64,000 nt of DNA from Amycolatopsis regifaucium (GCF_001613935.1 NZ_LQCI01000052.1:399-64398), one strand, 5' to 3'. Positions 52,135 through 61,960 are shown, numbered from the stretch's first letter. Program-made: numbers and translations. The notes: generated by a model not told the origin, from the sequence alone.

Positions 52135-52539
52135 TCGCGCGGCCGAAATTCAGCGGGCGATACCGAGCGCAGGTGGTCGCCGGCGTCCACTCCGGACTCG
52201 ACGGGCAGGCTCGCGTATGGCGGGACCTCGCCCATCCACGCCTCGAAATCGTCGAAGGTCACCCGCGGCCCGCCCGCACCGAAGCGCTTTCTTCTTCGCG
52301 GCGCGCACAAGTCCGCCGATGATCAGTCCGCGAAGACGTCGGGGTTGCCGGTGTACCATCGATCACCGGCCGAACTCCGGTCCACTCCCCGAGTGGACCA
52401 GGCCGCGAGACCGAGCGGCGAATGCATCGAATCCCCGACTGGGACGTCGACGCGTTCCGTCCGCAACGACACCCACTTCTGCTGCGCTCGGTCCTTGTTT
52501 TCCCAGCCCTGTTCACGATCTTGCTGGAGCTGATGGTTA

Positions 52540-53230
52540 TCCGCGCCTCGGCGGACGCGCCGGTCACCTCGAAGGCGCGCGCTATCTGGTGCTGGTGCCG
52601 GAAAACTGGTGCTGTGGAGTCACGGGATGTACTCCCTGGCCTATCCGGAGCCGGAGCGGATCGCGCTGACCGCGTCCCAGTACCGGGCCGTGCGCGGCTG
52701 GTCGATCGAAGAGGCGCTGACCGACCAGGTCCGGTTGGCCCGCCGCGTCGCACCATCGCGGCGGGTGAATCGGTGGGGGCGATCACCGCCCCTCCTCGAC
52801 GCGCGGCTGGAACTGGTGCGGATCACCGATCCCGCGGCCAACGCGGCCGAATTCGCCGGCGTGGTGCAGGCCTCCACCGCGAACCCGCAAGGCCGGCGCA
52901 TGAGACCGCTACTACCGCGTCGGCACGTTCGGCGTCGACAGGGTCGCGTTGGAGCGGCGTTCGGGCGGCAACCCGAGCTGGAACGCGGGGATCGACTACC
53001 GGCGGATCCTGGCATACGCCGAGCGGGTCACGCTGACCGGCGACCGGGAGAACCTTCGCGGGCTGTTCGTGAACCGGGCCGGTCACTGCGTGTTCACCGC
53101 GTCCGAAGAGATCACCGCGCTACGCACGCTGGAGCGGCGGCTGGACCACGGACAGTGGCCGTCAAGCGCCCCTGACGCGCTGAACGATCTTCGACGCCGT
53201 CGGGGAAGCCCGGGTGACGACCACCCCGGC
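52540..53230 (+). pseudogene. Secreted-type alpha/beta hydrolase, broken by several frameshifts
   Basis: Pieces of one hydrolase appear in order in changing frames: GARYLVLVPENW (near 52575-52610); LWSHGMYSLAYPEPERIALT (from about 52612); the nucleophile-elbow-like TIAAGESVGAIT (near 52750-52790); LELVRITDPAANAAEFAGVV; and the C-terminal GNPSWNAGIDYRRILA, then NRAGHCVFTASEEITAL (to about 53160). At least three indels are needed to join them. A 52422 frame ahead has a hydrophobic stretch (LLLRSVLVFPALFTILLELM) that may be the former signal peptide. The rest of 52140-52540 holds nothing else I can name. Confidence 0.6.
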
Positions 53231-53275
53231 GTTCGCGCGGCCCACGCCTCCCCCGTATCCGCGGGTCCTGCCGTT

Positions 53276-53935
53276 CTAGCCGGTGAGGATCGTCAACCCG
53301 TAGGCCGACAGGACGCGGTTGACCGGGACGAAGTAGGTGGTGCCGCCGCTGGAGCAGTTCCCGCTTCCGCCGACCAGCACTCCCTGCGCCTGCGTCCCGC
53401 TGACGAACGGCCCGCCGCTGTCGCCGGGTTCCGCGCAGACGGACGTGCGGGTCAGCCCGGTCAGCGTGCCCTCGGGGAAGGTGATCGAGACGTTCTTCGC
53501 CAAAATCGTGCCGCACCGCCAGCCGGTGGTCGCTCCGTACTTGCACACCGACGCGCCGACCGGGGCCTCGACCGAACCGGTGATCGTCACCCGGCTGTCG
53601 GTCGGTGGGATCGACCCGACCAGCCGCCAGTCGGTCGTATTGGTCACCCGGATGACGATCGCGCCGTTCGGGGGAACCTGCGCGCCCGGAACGACCCCGA
53701 CCACACGTCCGCCGCTGCGGATGGTGTCGCCGGGCTTGCCGCAGGCGGAACTCGCGATCAGGTAGCCGACCTTCCCCGAGACCGCCGCGAATCCGGCCGT
53801 GCACCGCGACGCGGCGCCGCTCTGCAACACGCTCCCGCCACCCAGCGGAGCGGGAACGCTCGCTTGCGCGGTCGGCGGGGCGAGGGAGAAGAGCGCGACC
53901 AGGCCGAGCAGGAAGCGGGATCGGGGCAGTCTCAT
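53276..53935 (-). CDS. Streptogrisin/alpha-lytic-like protein lacking catalytic His and Asp
   Basis: 219 residues from ATG 53935 (GGAGGG). Signal peptide 1-26, then a mature chain that follows streptogrisin throughout: TSVCAEPGDSGGPF with Ser173, GGSGNCSSGGTTYF near 189-202, and the cysteines of the S1E fold. At the catalytic His site TAGHC is replaced by ASSAC (Ala64 before Cys65), and at the Asp site NDYAIVR is replaced by NGAIVIR (Gly91). It also has no propeptide. It should fold but not cleave. A binding or decoy role is inference; the reading frame itself is intact. Confidence 0.75.
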   Translation of the reverse strand: MRLPRSRFLLGLVALFSLAPPTAQASVPAPLGGGSVLQSGAASRCTAGFAAVSGKVGYLIASSACGKPGDTIRSGGRVVGVVPGAQVPPNGAIVIRVTNTTDWRLVGSIPPTDSRVTITGSVEAPVGASVCKYGATTGWRCGTILAKNVSITFPEGTLTGLTRTSVCAEPGDSGGPFVSGTQAQGVLVGGSGNCSSGGTTYFVPVNRVLSAYGLTILTG

Positions 53936-54012
53936 GGGACCCTCCGATGGGCCGGGGATGCCCTGATCGTAACCAGCGAGCAGCCCCGGCCCATCCGCCG
54001 AATCGCGCATTC

Positions 54013-55035
54013 TCAGCGCCAGCCGAGCTCCGGCGCCACATGCGTGAGAATGCTTTCCAGGACGTGCGCGTTGTACTCGACACCGAGCTGGTTCGGGATG
54101 GTCAGCAGCAGGGTGTCCGCGGCCTCGATCGCCTCGTCCTCCTTGAGCGCCCGCACCAGCTCGTCCGGCTCGGCGGCATAAGACCGTCCGAAGATCGCCC
54201 TCGTGTTCTCGTCGATCATGCCGACCTGATCACGCGAGTCGCGGTCACGACCGAAGTAGGCGCGGTCCAGGTCGTTGGTCAGGGCGAAAATGCTGCGGCT
54301 GACCGACACCCGCGGCTCACGTTCGTGACCGGCCTTCCTCCATGCCTCGCGGTAGGCCTCGATCTGCTTGCGCTGCTGGACGTGCAGCGGTTCGCCCGTC
54401 TCGTCGTCCTTGAGCGTGGAACTCTGCAGATTCATGCCCTGCTCCGCCGCCCAGACAGCGGTCGCGTTCGAACCGGAACCCCACCAGATCCGCTCGCGCA
54501 ACCCCTCGGAGTGCGGCTCAAGGCGCAACAGCCCCGGCGGATTGGGGAACATCGGCCGCGGGTTCGGCTGCGCGAAGCCCTCCCCCTCGAGCAGCTTGAG
54601 GAAGACCTCGGTGCGCTGCCGGGCCATGTCCGCGGCGGTCTGCCCCTCCGCGGGGCCGTAACCGAAGTAGCGCCAGCCGTCGATCACCTGCTCCGGAGAT
54701 CCCCGGCTGATCCCGAGCTGAAGTCGGCGGTTGGAGATGAGGTCGGCGGCGCCGGCGTCCTCGACCATGTACATCGGGTTCTCGTAACGCATGTCGATCA
54801 CGCCGGTACCGATCTCGATCTTCGACGTCCGAGCACCGATCGCCGCGAGCAGCGGAAACGGACTCCCCGCCTGCCGCGCGAAGTGATGCACGCGGAAGTA
54901 CGCGCCGTCCACGCCCAGCTCCTCGGCCGCGGCCGCCAGGTCGATCGACTGATGCAGGAAGTCGGCGGCCGACCGGGTCTCGGAGTGCGCGCTCGCCGAC
55001 CAGTGGCCGAAGGACAGGAAACCAATCTTCTTCAC
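54013..55035 (-). CDS. LLM-class flavin-dependent oxidoreductase
   Basis: 340 residues of the alkanal-monooxygenase-like group: IGFLSFGHWSAS at the N terminus, GVDGAYFRVHHFARQAGSPF, TSKIEIGTGVIDMRYENPMY, LQLGISRGSPEQVI and a C-terminal NQLGVEYNAHVLESI. GTG 55035 is used; no clear SD is seen. FMN is more likely than F420. It is the last ordinary gene before the tRNA-Leu and the decayed island. Confidence 0.8.
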   Translation of the reverse strand: MKKIGFLSFGHWSASAHSETRSAADFLHQSIDLAAAAEELGVDGAYFRVHHFARQAGSPFPLLAAIGARTSKIEIGTGVIDMRYENPMYMVEDAGAADLISNRRLQLGISRGSPEQVIDGWRYFGYGPAEGQTAADMARQRTEVFLKLLEGEGFAQPNPRPMFPNPPGLLRLEPHSEGLRERIWWGSGSNATAVWAAEQGMNLQSSTLKDDETGEPLHVQQRKQIEAYREAWRKAGHEREPRVSVSRSIFALTNDLDRAYFGRDRDSRDQVGMIDENTRAIFGRSYAAEPDELVRALKEDEAIEAADTLLLTIPNQLGVEYNAHVLESILTHVAPELGWR

Positions 55036-55237
55036 GCACGTGTAAGCGTCCGATGACCGGGTTTGATTCCCTACCCACCCGCACCAGTTACTTAAAGCTA
55101 CCCATGGTCACACTGTGCACTTCAGGCTCTCGACCTGGGGACTTACCGACGCCGCCCGTCCACCCGAGGCACAGAAGTTGTCAGAGGGTAACCGATCATT
55201 CTCTCAATGTAGGTTTGCGTGACGAGACGGACCCCCC

Positions 55238-55266
55238 TGATTAATGCTCTCGAGGCGACGTATACT
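55238..55266 (+). promoter_or_regulatory. Promoter of tRNA-Leu
   Basis: A perfect TATACT -10 (55261-55266) lies 16 nt before the tRNA. The -35 region (TGATTA, 55238-55243, 17-nt spacer) is weak. Confidence 0.55.
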
Positions 55267-55282
55267 CTTCTCACATCAGCAA

Positions 55283-55366
55283 GTCCGAGTGGCGGAATGG
55301 CAGACGCGCTAGCTTGAGGTGCTAGTGTCCTTAACGGACGTGGGGGTTCAAGTCCCCCCTCGGACA
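55283..55366 (+). tRNA. tRNA-Leu (GAG)
   Basis: A class II tRNA with acceptor stem GTCCGAG / CTCGGAC, anticodon stem-loop CTAGC-TTGAGGT-GCTAG giving anticodon GAG, a long variable arm (TGTCCTTAACGGACG region) and T-arm GGGGGTTCAAGTCCCCC. CCA is not encoded. The 3' end overlaps the end of a decayed recombinase frame on the other strand, marking it as an integration target. Confidence 0.93.
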
Positions 55367-56240
55367 CCCGCATTATTCACACGCAAAGAGGTCGTCGCGT
55401 AGACGGCCTCTTTTTCGTTGTCATACCGCAGGTCAAGCCTCAAATCCCGGTACAGCCGTGCCAGCTTGCCCGGCTGACTGTCAGCGAGGGCAGCCCCGAT
55501 GGCACCCAGCGAGTCGATCATCGCGTAGACCTCGGCGTCGGTCATGCCCGCTGGCTCGTTCGCGGCTGCTAACGCCCCTTGCGCGGCCGCTCGGTCCGCC
55601 TGAGCCTCGTTGATGCTCTCGACCATCGCCATCGGGTCGACGCCAGCAGCAATGGCGTCCTGGAAGCGCCTGAGCTTGGCTTCTGCCTCCTCCAGTTGTT
55701 TGCTTGCAACTCGATCGCCCTCGGCTCGCATCGTTGGCTGAGCGCCCACGAGCTGGCTGACGGTCTACCCGATGTTCTGCTGGTCGAACAACTCACCGAC
55801 CCAGCCGTTCACCGCGTCACGCAGCGACTCCTCCCGGAGATAGATCGTGGGTGGATGCGCGAGCAAGGCCGGTGCCCCTGGTGCCAGAGTCCGGGCCGGG
55901 CATCGGTAGTACATGCCGTACTTGCGCGGACTGCCTTCCATCTTCCGTTCGCACGCGCCACACCGAATGAGACCGCGGAACAAGTACACGTGCTTCACCG
56001 GGCGACCCACGCGTTCGGCCTTGCGCGCTGTCCGGAGACCGCCGGCCGCCTTGGCTCGCCGGATCACCTGCGCCTGCGTGAAGTCCTCGACGGACACGAT
56101 CTTCGGGTGAGCGGGCTTACGCGACCGAACCACCCGATCCGGCTTGGCTCGCCGGAACCGCACGACGTTGCCGGCAGCAACGTCATCAGGGTCGAACAGC
56201 ATCTCCTGCCGAGCCGACCGAAGGCGTGATCGGCGAGGCG
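55348..56240 (-). pseudogene. Large serine recombinase (integrase), 5'-truncated with an in-frame TAG
   Basis: The frame reads LFDPDDVAAGNVVRFR, HPKIVSVEDFTQAQ, then the zinc ribbon YLFRGLIRCGACERKM and GMYYRCPAR, then LREESLRDAVNGWVGELFDQ. A TAG at 55765-55767 interrupts it, and the same frame continues with a coiled-coil part (SKQLEEAEAKLRRFQDAIAA) and a normal-looking tail. The catalytic resolvase domain is missing upstream of about 56210. The stop lies inside the 3' end of tRNA-Leu. It is dead as an integrase but records past site-specific integration here. Confidence 0.75.
55385..55415 (+). terminator. Rho-independent terminator after tRNA-Leu
   Basis: Stem AAAGAGGTCGTC / GACGGCCTCTTT (one T-G pair) with a short GCGTA loop, followed by TTTTT. 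It lies 18 nt after the tRNA. Confidence 0.75.
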
Positions 56241-56402
56241 AGTCAGCCAGTTCCGCTCGTCGCCCTGGACTGTCGCCATTCTGGTCTGGGAGTACCGCGT
56301 AGGTCAGGCAGGCCACCGACTCCCCGCCGAACCTGGCGAGGACGCCGACTCCGGCGTCGTGCAACGCGACGACGACCGGAACTGATTCCTCGCGGGCATG
56401 GT

Positions 56403-56855
56403 CTATGTCAACCGCACGGACCGGGCACTGTTGATACACCGTCGAACGGCACCTATTTGGACGCTCAACCTTGGGCATCCCGTCGCGTGGGCCGTTCTCG
56501 GCGCGCTCGCCGTCGTCGTGCTTCTCATGAGCTCCGGAGTCATCGTCGTCCCCCAACGGAAAAGCCTCTTATAAAGAGCGTCGAACCGGGCCCGGTCCCG
56601 ATCCCAGTTACGGTCGCGGACGTGATTCACGATCCGATGTGTCAGGGAGCAGACCAGTCCGAGCGCACTTGAGAACAACAGCCATGACAGGACACCGCCG
56701 GACACCGCCACGGCAGCGGCGTCGGCGGGCTTTCCCGGTGTGGTGGCAAGTCGTCCGTCCTCGTGCAGCCAGATCGGACGGATCGTCCCGCAGGTAGGTC
56801 GGCACGAGGAACCGTACGACCTGGGACGCGGGCAGCACAGACTGCGGGCAACCAC
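56403..56855 (-). pseudogene. Rv1733c-like membrane protein, C-terminal fragment
   Basis: The readable part (IRPIWLHEDGRLATTPGKPA, one membrane helix GGVLSWLLFSSALGLVCSL, then NHVRDRNWDRDRARFD) matches the C-terminal half of the actinobacterial Rv1733c family: a W-x-x-x-DG segment, second membrane helix and basic tail. The N-terminal half with the first helix is absent or shifted out of frame in 56856-57013, and the end runs past the family's usual stop. Probably a broken gene. Confidence 0.4.
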
Positions 56856-57016
56856 CGCTGTCGGTCACGACGATGCCTGGAATTCGATGTGGTGTGCGCG
56901 TACGGCACCCTCGTGCTCGTTAGAGAATCTCCCGTTTCTGTGCGTGTGGCGACTTGTTCTTGTTCAGCAGCTCGAAGGTCTTCCGTTTGCAGGTCGGATC
57001 GGAGCTGTAACATGGT

Positions 57017-57838
57017 TCAGCGCTGATTCAGGTCTTCCAAAAGGTCTCGTGCGGCGAGGTCGCCCCAAGCCAGTCCGCGTTCGAGAACGGCGCGAGCTTC
57101 GTCGACGCGCCCTTGGCCGAGGAGGAACTCACCCAAGCCGGAGCTCCAACCTTCCTCGTCGTGGTTGAATCCTTCCCAGAATTCTTCTTCGGCGGCTTTG
57201 AGATCCTCACGATAACGCCAGAGAAACCGCGCATATCGCTGATGAATTCGTGGTGCATCCAGTTCGATAGCCTGCCTGAAGAGGCCTTCTGCCTCGCCCA
57301 AACGCCCGAGGCGGGCATAGACAGCAGCCAAGGCGGCATAGACACCCGGGCTTCGCGGCCCCAGGTATCTTTCCCCGACTTTCGCCGCGGTAGCGGGGTC
57401 GTCGAGATCTTCCGAGTACAGGACGACCAAGTTCCCAGGAGCGAGGGTGTCGCCGAGCTCAGCCGACCGTTGCAAGACTTCCCGGGCTTCGTCGAATCGT
57501 TCTTCATCCTGCAGGAAGACGGCGTAGTCGTTGAGCGCCTCGACATCGCCTTTCTCGATGGCGTTTCGATACGCTTTTTCGGCGACTTTCACCTCCCCGA
57601 GCTCGGCAGCGATCGACCCGAGCAGACCGTACAGGTCGACCCGTCCGGACTTGATCGCACGCTTGAGCATCTTGACGGCCTCGCGTGGTCGCTCGGTACC
57701 CAGCAGGGCGTAGGCGAGTTCCCTGGGAGCGTCGGGTTCCCCCGCTGCGACTGCTTCGCGAAGTGTGCGCACGGCTTCCTCGTGCCGGTCTTCGTGCCGC
57801 AACTCCACACCGCGGCGTGTCAAATCGTGGTCGCTCAT
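57017..57838 (-). CDS. Tetratricopeptide-repeat protein
   Basis: 273 residues from ATG 57838 (GGTGAG upstream; ATG 57856 is the alternative). The whole chain is built of TPR/Sel1-like helical pairs (HEDRHEEAVRTLREAVAAGE, GEVKVAEKAYRNAIEKGD, DEERFDEAREVLQRSAELGD, LGRLGEAEGLFRQAIELD, GQGRVDEARAVLERGLAWGD). No signal or membrane segment. It lies 118 nt downstream of an RHS toxin-type C terminus on the same strand, where an immunity gene would be expected. That role is speculative; TPR proteins are general binding scaffolds. Confidence 0.75.
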   Translation of the reverse strand: MSDHDLTRRGVELRHEDRHEEAVRTLREAVAAGEPDAPRELAYALLGTERPREAVKMLKRAIKSGRVDLYGLLGSIAAELGEVKVAEKAYRNAIEKGDVEALNDYAVFLQDEERFDEAREVLQRSAELGDTLAPGNLVVLYSEDLDDPATAAKVGERYLGPRSPGVYAALAAVYARLGRLGEAEGLFRQAIELDAPRIHQRYARFLWRYREDLKAAEEEFWEGFNHDEEGWSSGLGEFLLGQGRVDEARAVLERGLAWGDLAARDLLEDLNQR

Positions 57839-57955
57839 GGTGCTCACCAAGCTCATTCTCGCAGGTCCGACGCGCTCGACGGAGCTCAGTCTAATGTCGA
57901 GGGCCGAGGCCGGGGCGGGACGCACGGCCGACGCACATCCCGCCCCGGGCCAGGG

Positions 57956-59515
57956 CTAACGCCAGGCGAATGCCATCTTCGGCGGATTACGCCGCTTGTT
58001 CGGGTTTACAGGAAGCTTCCTGCGGCCGCCGTGGTTGGCGGCTTTTTGATGCTTGTCGCGCGACGATTTGCTTTTGCTTGTCTCGTGCGGCTTTCGCGCT
58101 TGCTGATTCAAGGGCAATTTCTTCTTCTTCGCGAATGCCATCTTGAGTCGGCCCACCGAAGCTCGAGCCTTGCTCGCGAAACGGGGAGCGGCTCGTACGG
58201 CGGCCTTGCCGACCCGGCTTGAAACCTTGACGACCGCTCTGGCCGCCTTGATGACAGCACCGCCCAGTCCGCCAGTGACTGCGCCGAAGGCGTACATCGC
58301 GGCAGCGCCCCAGTTGCCCTGGATGGCGTTGCCGACCGCGGCGACGCCGCTGGCCACGGCGCCGATCGGCCCCGGGATCCACGAGACCACCTCGGCGACC
58401 TTCGTCACCGCGGAGACGATCGAGCTGAACCACGAGTTGCCGTCGAGGTCCATCGCGTTGATGGGATCGCCGGCGACGTAGTCGTAGTCGTTGGCGGAGC
58501 CGCCGTCGACCGGGTCGACCGAGAGGAATCGGCCCAGCAGCGGACTGTACGGACGGGCGCCCATCTGGATCAGAGACAGTGCACCGGCGTGCTCGTAGGG
58601 CCGCTGATACTGACCGAGCCACCCATAGTCCATCGAGCGGGCGAGTTGTCCGGCACGTTCTGCGCGTCGACCGCGCCATCGGCCCTGAGCGGCTGGCCGT
58701 ACGGATCGAACGTGCGGAGTTCACCGACCTGGTGCCCTGCCGCGTCGGTGGACAAGACCAGGTCACCGCGGATCGACGGATGGTCGAACGACGGCGTGAA
58801 CGCCCCATTGTCGCCGATCTTGCTGATGTACAGCACACCGCCAGGCGGTGACAACGACAGTGACGTGAGCCGGCCATCGGCGTTGAGCGTCAGATCGGGA
58901 CTGTCCCCGTCGCCGGAGAAGCCGTACCTCACGACGGTGTTGTTGTCGCAGTCACGGGGGTCACGGCGCACGATGCGGTTCGTCGCGTCCCTGGTGTAGG
59001 CGATGTTCGCGTTCTGGGCGGCGTTCGGCCCCGTGGTCTGGACACCGATGTTGCGGTCGGAGCCATCCCAGCGCAGCGTCGTGACGCTGCCGTCGGCGGA
59101 CTTCCAGCCGGTGGTGTTGCCGTCGGCGTCATAGCTGAGCCCGGACAGGGCGGTAGCACCCTCGGTAGCGAGCAGGCGGTCCGCGGCGTCGTAGCAGTAC
59201 CGAGTCTCGGCCGTGCCGGTGGCGGTCTGGTCCAGCAGCCGCATCCGGTTGGTGTTCAGTCCGGCGTTGCCCACGCTGCCGTTCGGGCAGGTCACCGAAG
59301 CGGCCGAGGTGTAGTCGTACGTGTAGTGGTGTCCCGTGACATAGGCCTCGCTGAGCCGTCCAACGGCGTCGTAGAGGTAGTTCGGCGCGTTCGGCCTGGC
59401 GTCCTGGCCGGCCAGGGACTCGTCGATGATCGTACCGGCGGAGGTGCGTCCCACCCGGGAGACGACATCCTTGTTCTCGTTGTCGTGGCGTGGTTCCTGA
59501 CCAAACCATCCGGCC
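57956..59515 (-). pseudogene. RHS-repeat protein, C-terminal part, frameshifted
   Basis: The first stretch (59515 to about 58636) has YD repeats: YLYDAVGRLSEAYVTG, YCYDAADRLLATEG, LSYDADGNTTGW, FDPYGQPL. The frame then breaks near 58636, and the next frame continues the RHS core: YGWLGQYQRPYEHAG, GARPYSPLLGRFLSVDPVDG, NDYDYVAGDPINAMDLDG. After the core comes a variable tail of about 160 residues: a Gly/Ala-rich hydrophobic segment and a very basic end (SKSKSSRDKHQKAANHGGRR). One missing nucleotide would restore the frame. The 5' part of the gene is lost. The tail toxin type is not recognised. Confidence 0.7.
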
Positions 59516-60438
59516 AACACTCGCAGTCCACATCAGCGTTCGACCCGGACGGCAGGTTGTCCGTTCTCGCTGCCGCGATCGGCGGGCTATGGTCGGCCAA
59601 CGTCGCCGTCGTCGCAGTGATCGCCGGCGGCATCACCATTGCCGTACTGGTTCATCTCGTCCGCGACGCGAATCCTCGGACCTCCGGCTGGATCGCGATC
59701 GCCACCTACGCCGTCCTGCTCGCAGGCATGCTCGCGCTGGGCCGAACGACCGATCAGCTACCCGGCGGCAACGTCGGACTCATCAGCCGGTATGTCGTCA
59801 TCAGCACACTCGCCACCAGTGCCCTGCTGGCGTTGGTGGCCATCAACCGTCCACAATGGCCTCTACGGCAGCTACTGATCGCCACCGTGACCGTCGCACT
59901 GGTCACTCACGCCATCGGCGGCAACAAGGCAGAAGGCGTCCGGCACGACTACGGCCCTCTGAATCTCGCGGCCGTCGCCCTTCGGGTCGACGCACCCACC
60001 GTCCTCGACACCCTGCACATCCAACGCGCCGCCGCACCCGCCGCCCGCTCGCTCGGCGCGTACCCGTTCAATGGCACCTTCACCCTCGGCTGCGGCGGCC
60101 CCGAACTCGGCAGCCGCCTGCCCACAGCGGCGCCACTCCCCCGCGGCACGGAACCCGGAGACACACACGGCGAAACCGGCACCCCTCTGACCGGGGACAC
60201 CCTCCTCAGCGGATGGGCCACCATCGGCGGCACACGAGCCGACTGCGTCCTCGTCGTCGACCAGAACGACATCGTCATCGGCGGCGGCCTCATCGGCCTG
60301 CCCGGCTCGGTGACCAAGACGAAGACCGCGGCACCGGAAGGCATGGCCTGGCAAGCCGTCGCACCGGCCGGAGCCACGATCGGAGGAGTGATCGCCGTCA
60401 AGACGGGTGCCTTTTACCGACTGCAAGCGCAGGAATGA
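59488..60438 (+). pseudogene. Multi-pass membrane protein, probably 5'-truncated
   Basis: About 316 codons. Four hydrophobic helices (from LAAAIGGLWSANVAVVAVIA near 59570 to LLIATVTVALVTHAIGG near 59920) are followed by an extracytoplasmic Gly/Pro-rich domain (YPFNGTFTLGCGGPELG, DCVLVVDQNDIVIGGGLIGL). The frame meets the antisense RHS sequence at about 59500 with no convincing start codon or ribosome site, so the original N terminus seems to have been cut by the rearrangement. The family is not recognised; it could be a working short protein if GTG 59488 is used. Confidence 0.4.
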
Positions 60439-60561
60439 TGACACGGCAGCGAATCCCGCTGTTATACGCACCTCTTCAGCGCGGTGGCGGGCGTCACCGG
60501 CCGCGAACATCCGGCTTCCATACGAAGCGCTCGATCTCGGCTGTGAACAGCAGCTCGACTC

Positions 60562-61060
60562 TCACACCAATTTCCTGGAGCAGTTCAGGAACAAGAAGGC
60601 GGTTAACTGGTTCGAGTCTTTTCGAGTCGGTCTCCGTCGATCTACCTGGGACCTTCGGCGGTGAGGTCGTGGAGCAGCACGAGGACGTCGTCTCCGTGGC
60701 GGCTGGGCCAGGAGCCGCGCGCGTAAGTCCTCTGGGAGGACGTGGTCGAGGTGGGCCCAGCCGGCCAGGCGGATGGTCAGCAGTGCGGCGGGATCTGAGG
60801 TGTCGGTGAGGATCCGGCGGGTCTGCTGTGCGAAGGCCACTTCGGTGAGCAGGCCGGTGGTGGGTTCGATGTCGATGCCATGTTCCAGCGCCGCAGGAAG
60901 GTGACGTTGTCGGGCAGGCCGTGATCACCGCGGGGCAGGGTGGCCAGGGCGCGGCGTATCTCGACGCCCCGACATACAGTCTTTTCGGCAGGTAGATCAA
61001 AGGGAAGGACCTGGGTGTTTACCGGGCCGGCCACAGGCGCTGCACATGGCGTGCCTCGAC
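60562..61060 (-). pseudogene. Unrecognised gene remnant with a frameshift
   Basis: One frame (VLPFDLPAEKTVCRGVEIRR, ALATLPRGDHGLPDNVTFL) stops making sense near 60890. The neighbouring frame continues with PAALEHGIDIEPTTGLLTEV and AFAQQTRRILTDTSDPAALL, then RLAGWAHLDHVLPEDLRARL. Together they look like one protein of about 110 residues or more with a single indel. I do not recognise the family. Between 60439 and 60562 I see nothing. Confidence 0.4.
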
Positions 61061-61098
61061 GCTGCTGCACCGCATGGTGACCCGCGCACGCAACTGAT

Positions 61099-61710
61099 TT
61101 AGCCCGCATCCTGCATGACGAAAGGCTTCAGCATGGAGGCCAACGTTTGTTCGGTGAAGCTTTGCGCTACAGCGACCCGGCCCTCGCCAGGCCTGACATT
61201 CACCGTGGGCGGGCACGACGCATCGGCGGAGCCGCTGCTCGCAATCGGAAAGGTCGCCAGACTGCGACCAGTCTTCGCCTCGTACACCTCGAACGTGTAC
61301 GTCGCCGGGTATACATCACCCTCCGCGATATCCCATTCGCACGTGCCGATCGGCATGGTGTCCCGCTTTCGTACTCCGCCCAGGCACACGACCAGTTGTG
61401 CTCGGGACGCATCGGCCCGCCACTCCAAAGGGAGCGAGTAGACACTGAATGATCCGATCAAGTCGGATACGCCGGTGGACTTCGCTCCCCCCGCGACGAG
61501 GTGAGGTCCGTGACCGACGTAAGGCGGCGCCGCCGGATTCGGGACCCGCGTGTCCATTCCACAGAGGAAGGTCGCGGGACTCGTACTGGCGGACGTCACC
61601 GGAGCGGTCGTCGTAGGCGAAGGCGCTGCTGACCTGTCATCCGGCGTGCTGCAACCTGCCGCTCCCGCCCACGTCGCGGCAGCGAGGACAAACGCACATC
61701 GAGGTCTCAT
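61099..61710 (-). CDS. Putative lipoprotein, function unknown
   Basis: 203 residues from ATG 61710. A lipoprotein signal with AAGC lipobox (Cys20) is followed by a Thr/Ser/Pro linker (about 22-48) and a globular domain with four further cysteines (FLCGMD, VVCLGG, GTCEWD, ASCPPT). The beta-rich region SFSVYSLPLEWRADASRAQL to TYTFEVYEAKTGR looks like a small extracytoplasmic sandwich. No family is recognised. The open frame upstream to 61851 lacks a signal and is not included. Confidence 0.6.
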   Translation of the reverse strand: MRPRCAFVLAAATWAGAAGCSTPDDRSAAPSPTTTAPVTSASTSPATFLCGMDTRVPNPAAPPYVGHGPHLVAGGAKSTGVSDLIGSFSVYSLPLEWRADASRAQLVVCLGGVRKRDTMPIGTCEWDIAEGDVYPATYTFEVYEAKTGRSLATFPIASSGSADASCPPTVNVRPGEGRVAVAQSFTEQTLASMLKPFVMQDAG

Positions 61711-61960
61711 ACGGTCGATACAACCGCACAGCAGCCGCCGAAGGTAGCGCCAGCCAGAGAACAGCTGCCCCACCTTGGCTTCGGTCCACAGCACGCGCAG
61801 CGGTGGCTCGCCAGCACGGACTCGATGACAACAAACGCTCACCACTGGCAATAGGCGCCTTCACGGTTCGCAGTCACCTCCAGCTCACCGACATCTGCGG
61901 GTGACGCCTACCGCTCACAGCGACGAGCTGGTCAGCCCGCCGGCGGTATTACGACTACGG

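Noticed and set aside
53947-55056. 369-codon plus-strand open frame opposite the LLM gene at 54 kb
   Set aside because: Antisense shadow; the minus strand has the full luciferase-like pattern.
55765-55767. TAG in the recombinase as a recoded codon
   Set aside because: The catalytic domain is also missing upstream, so decay explains the stop better than recoding.
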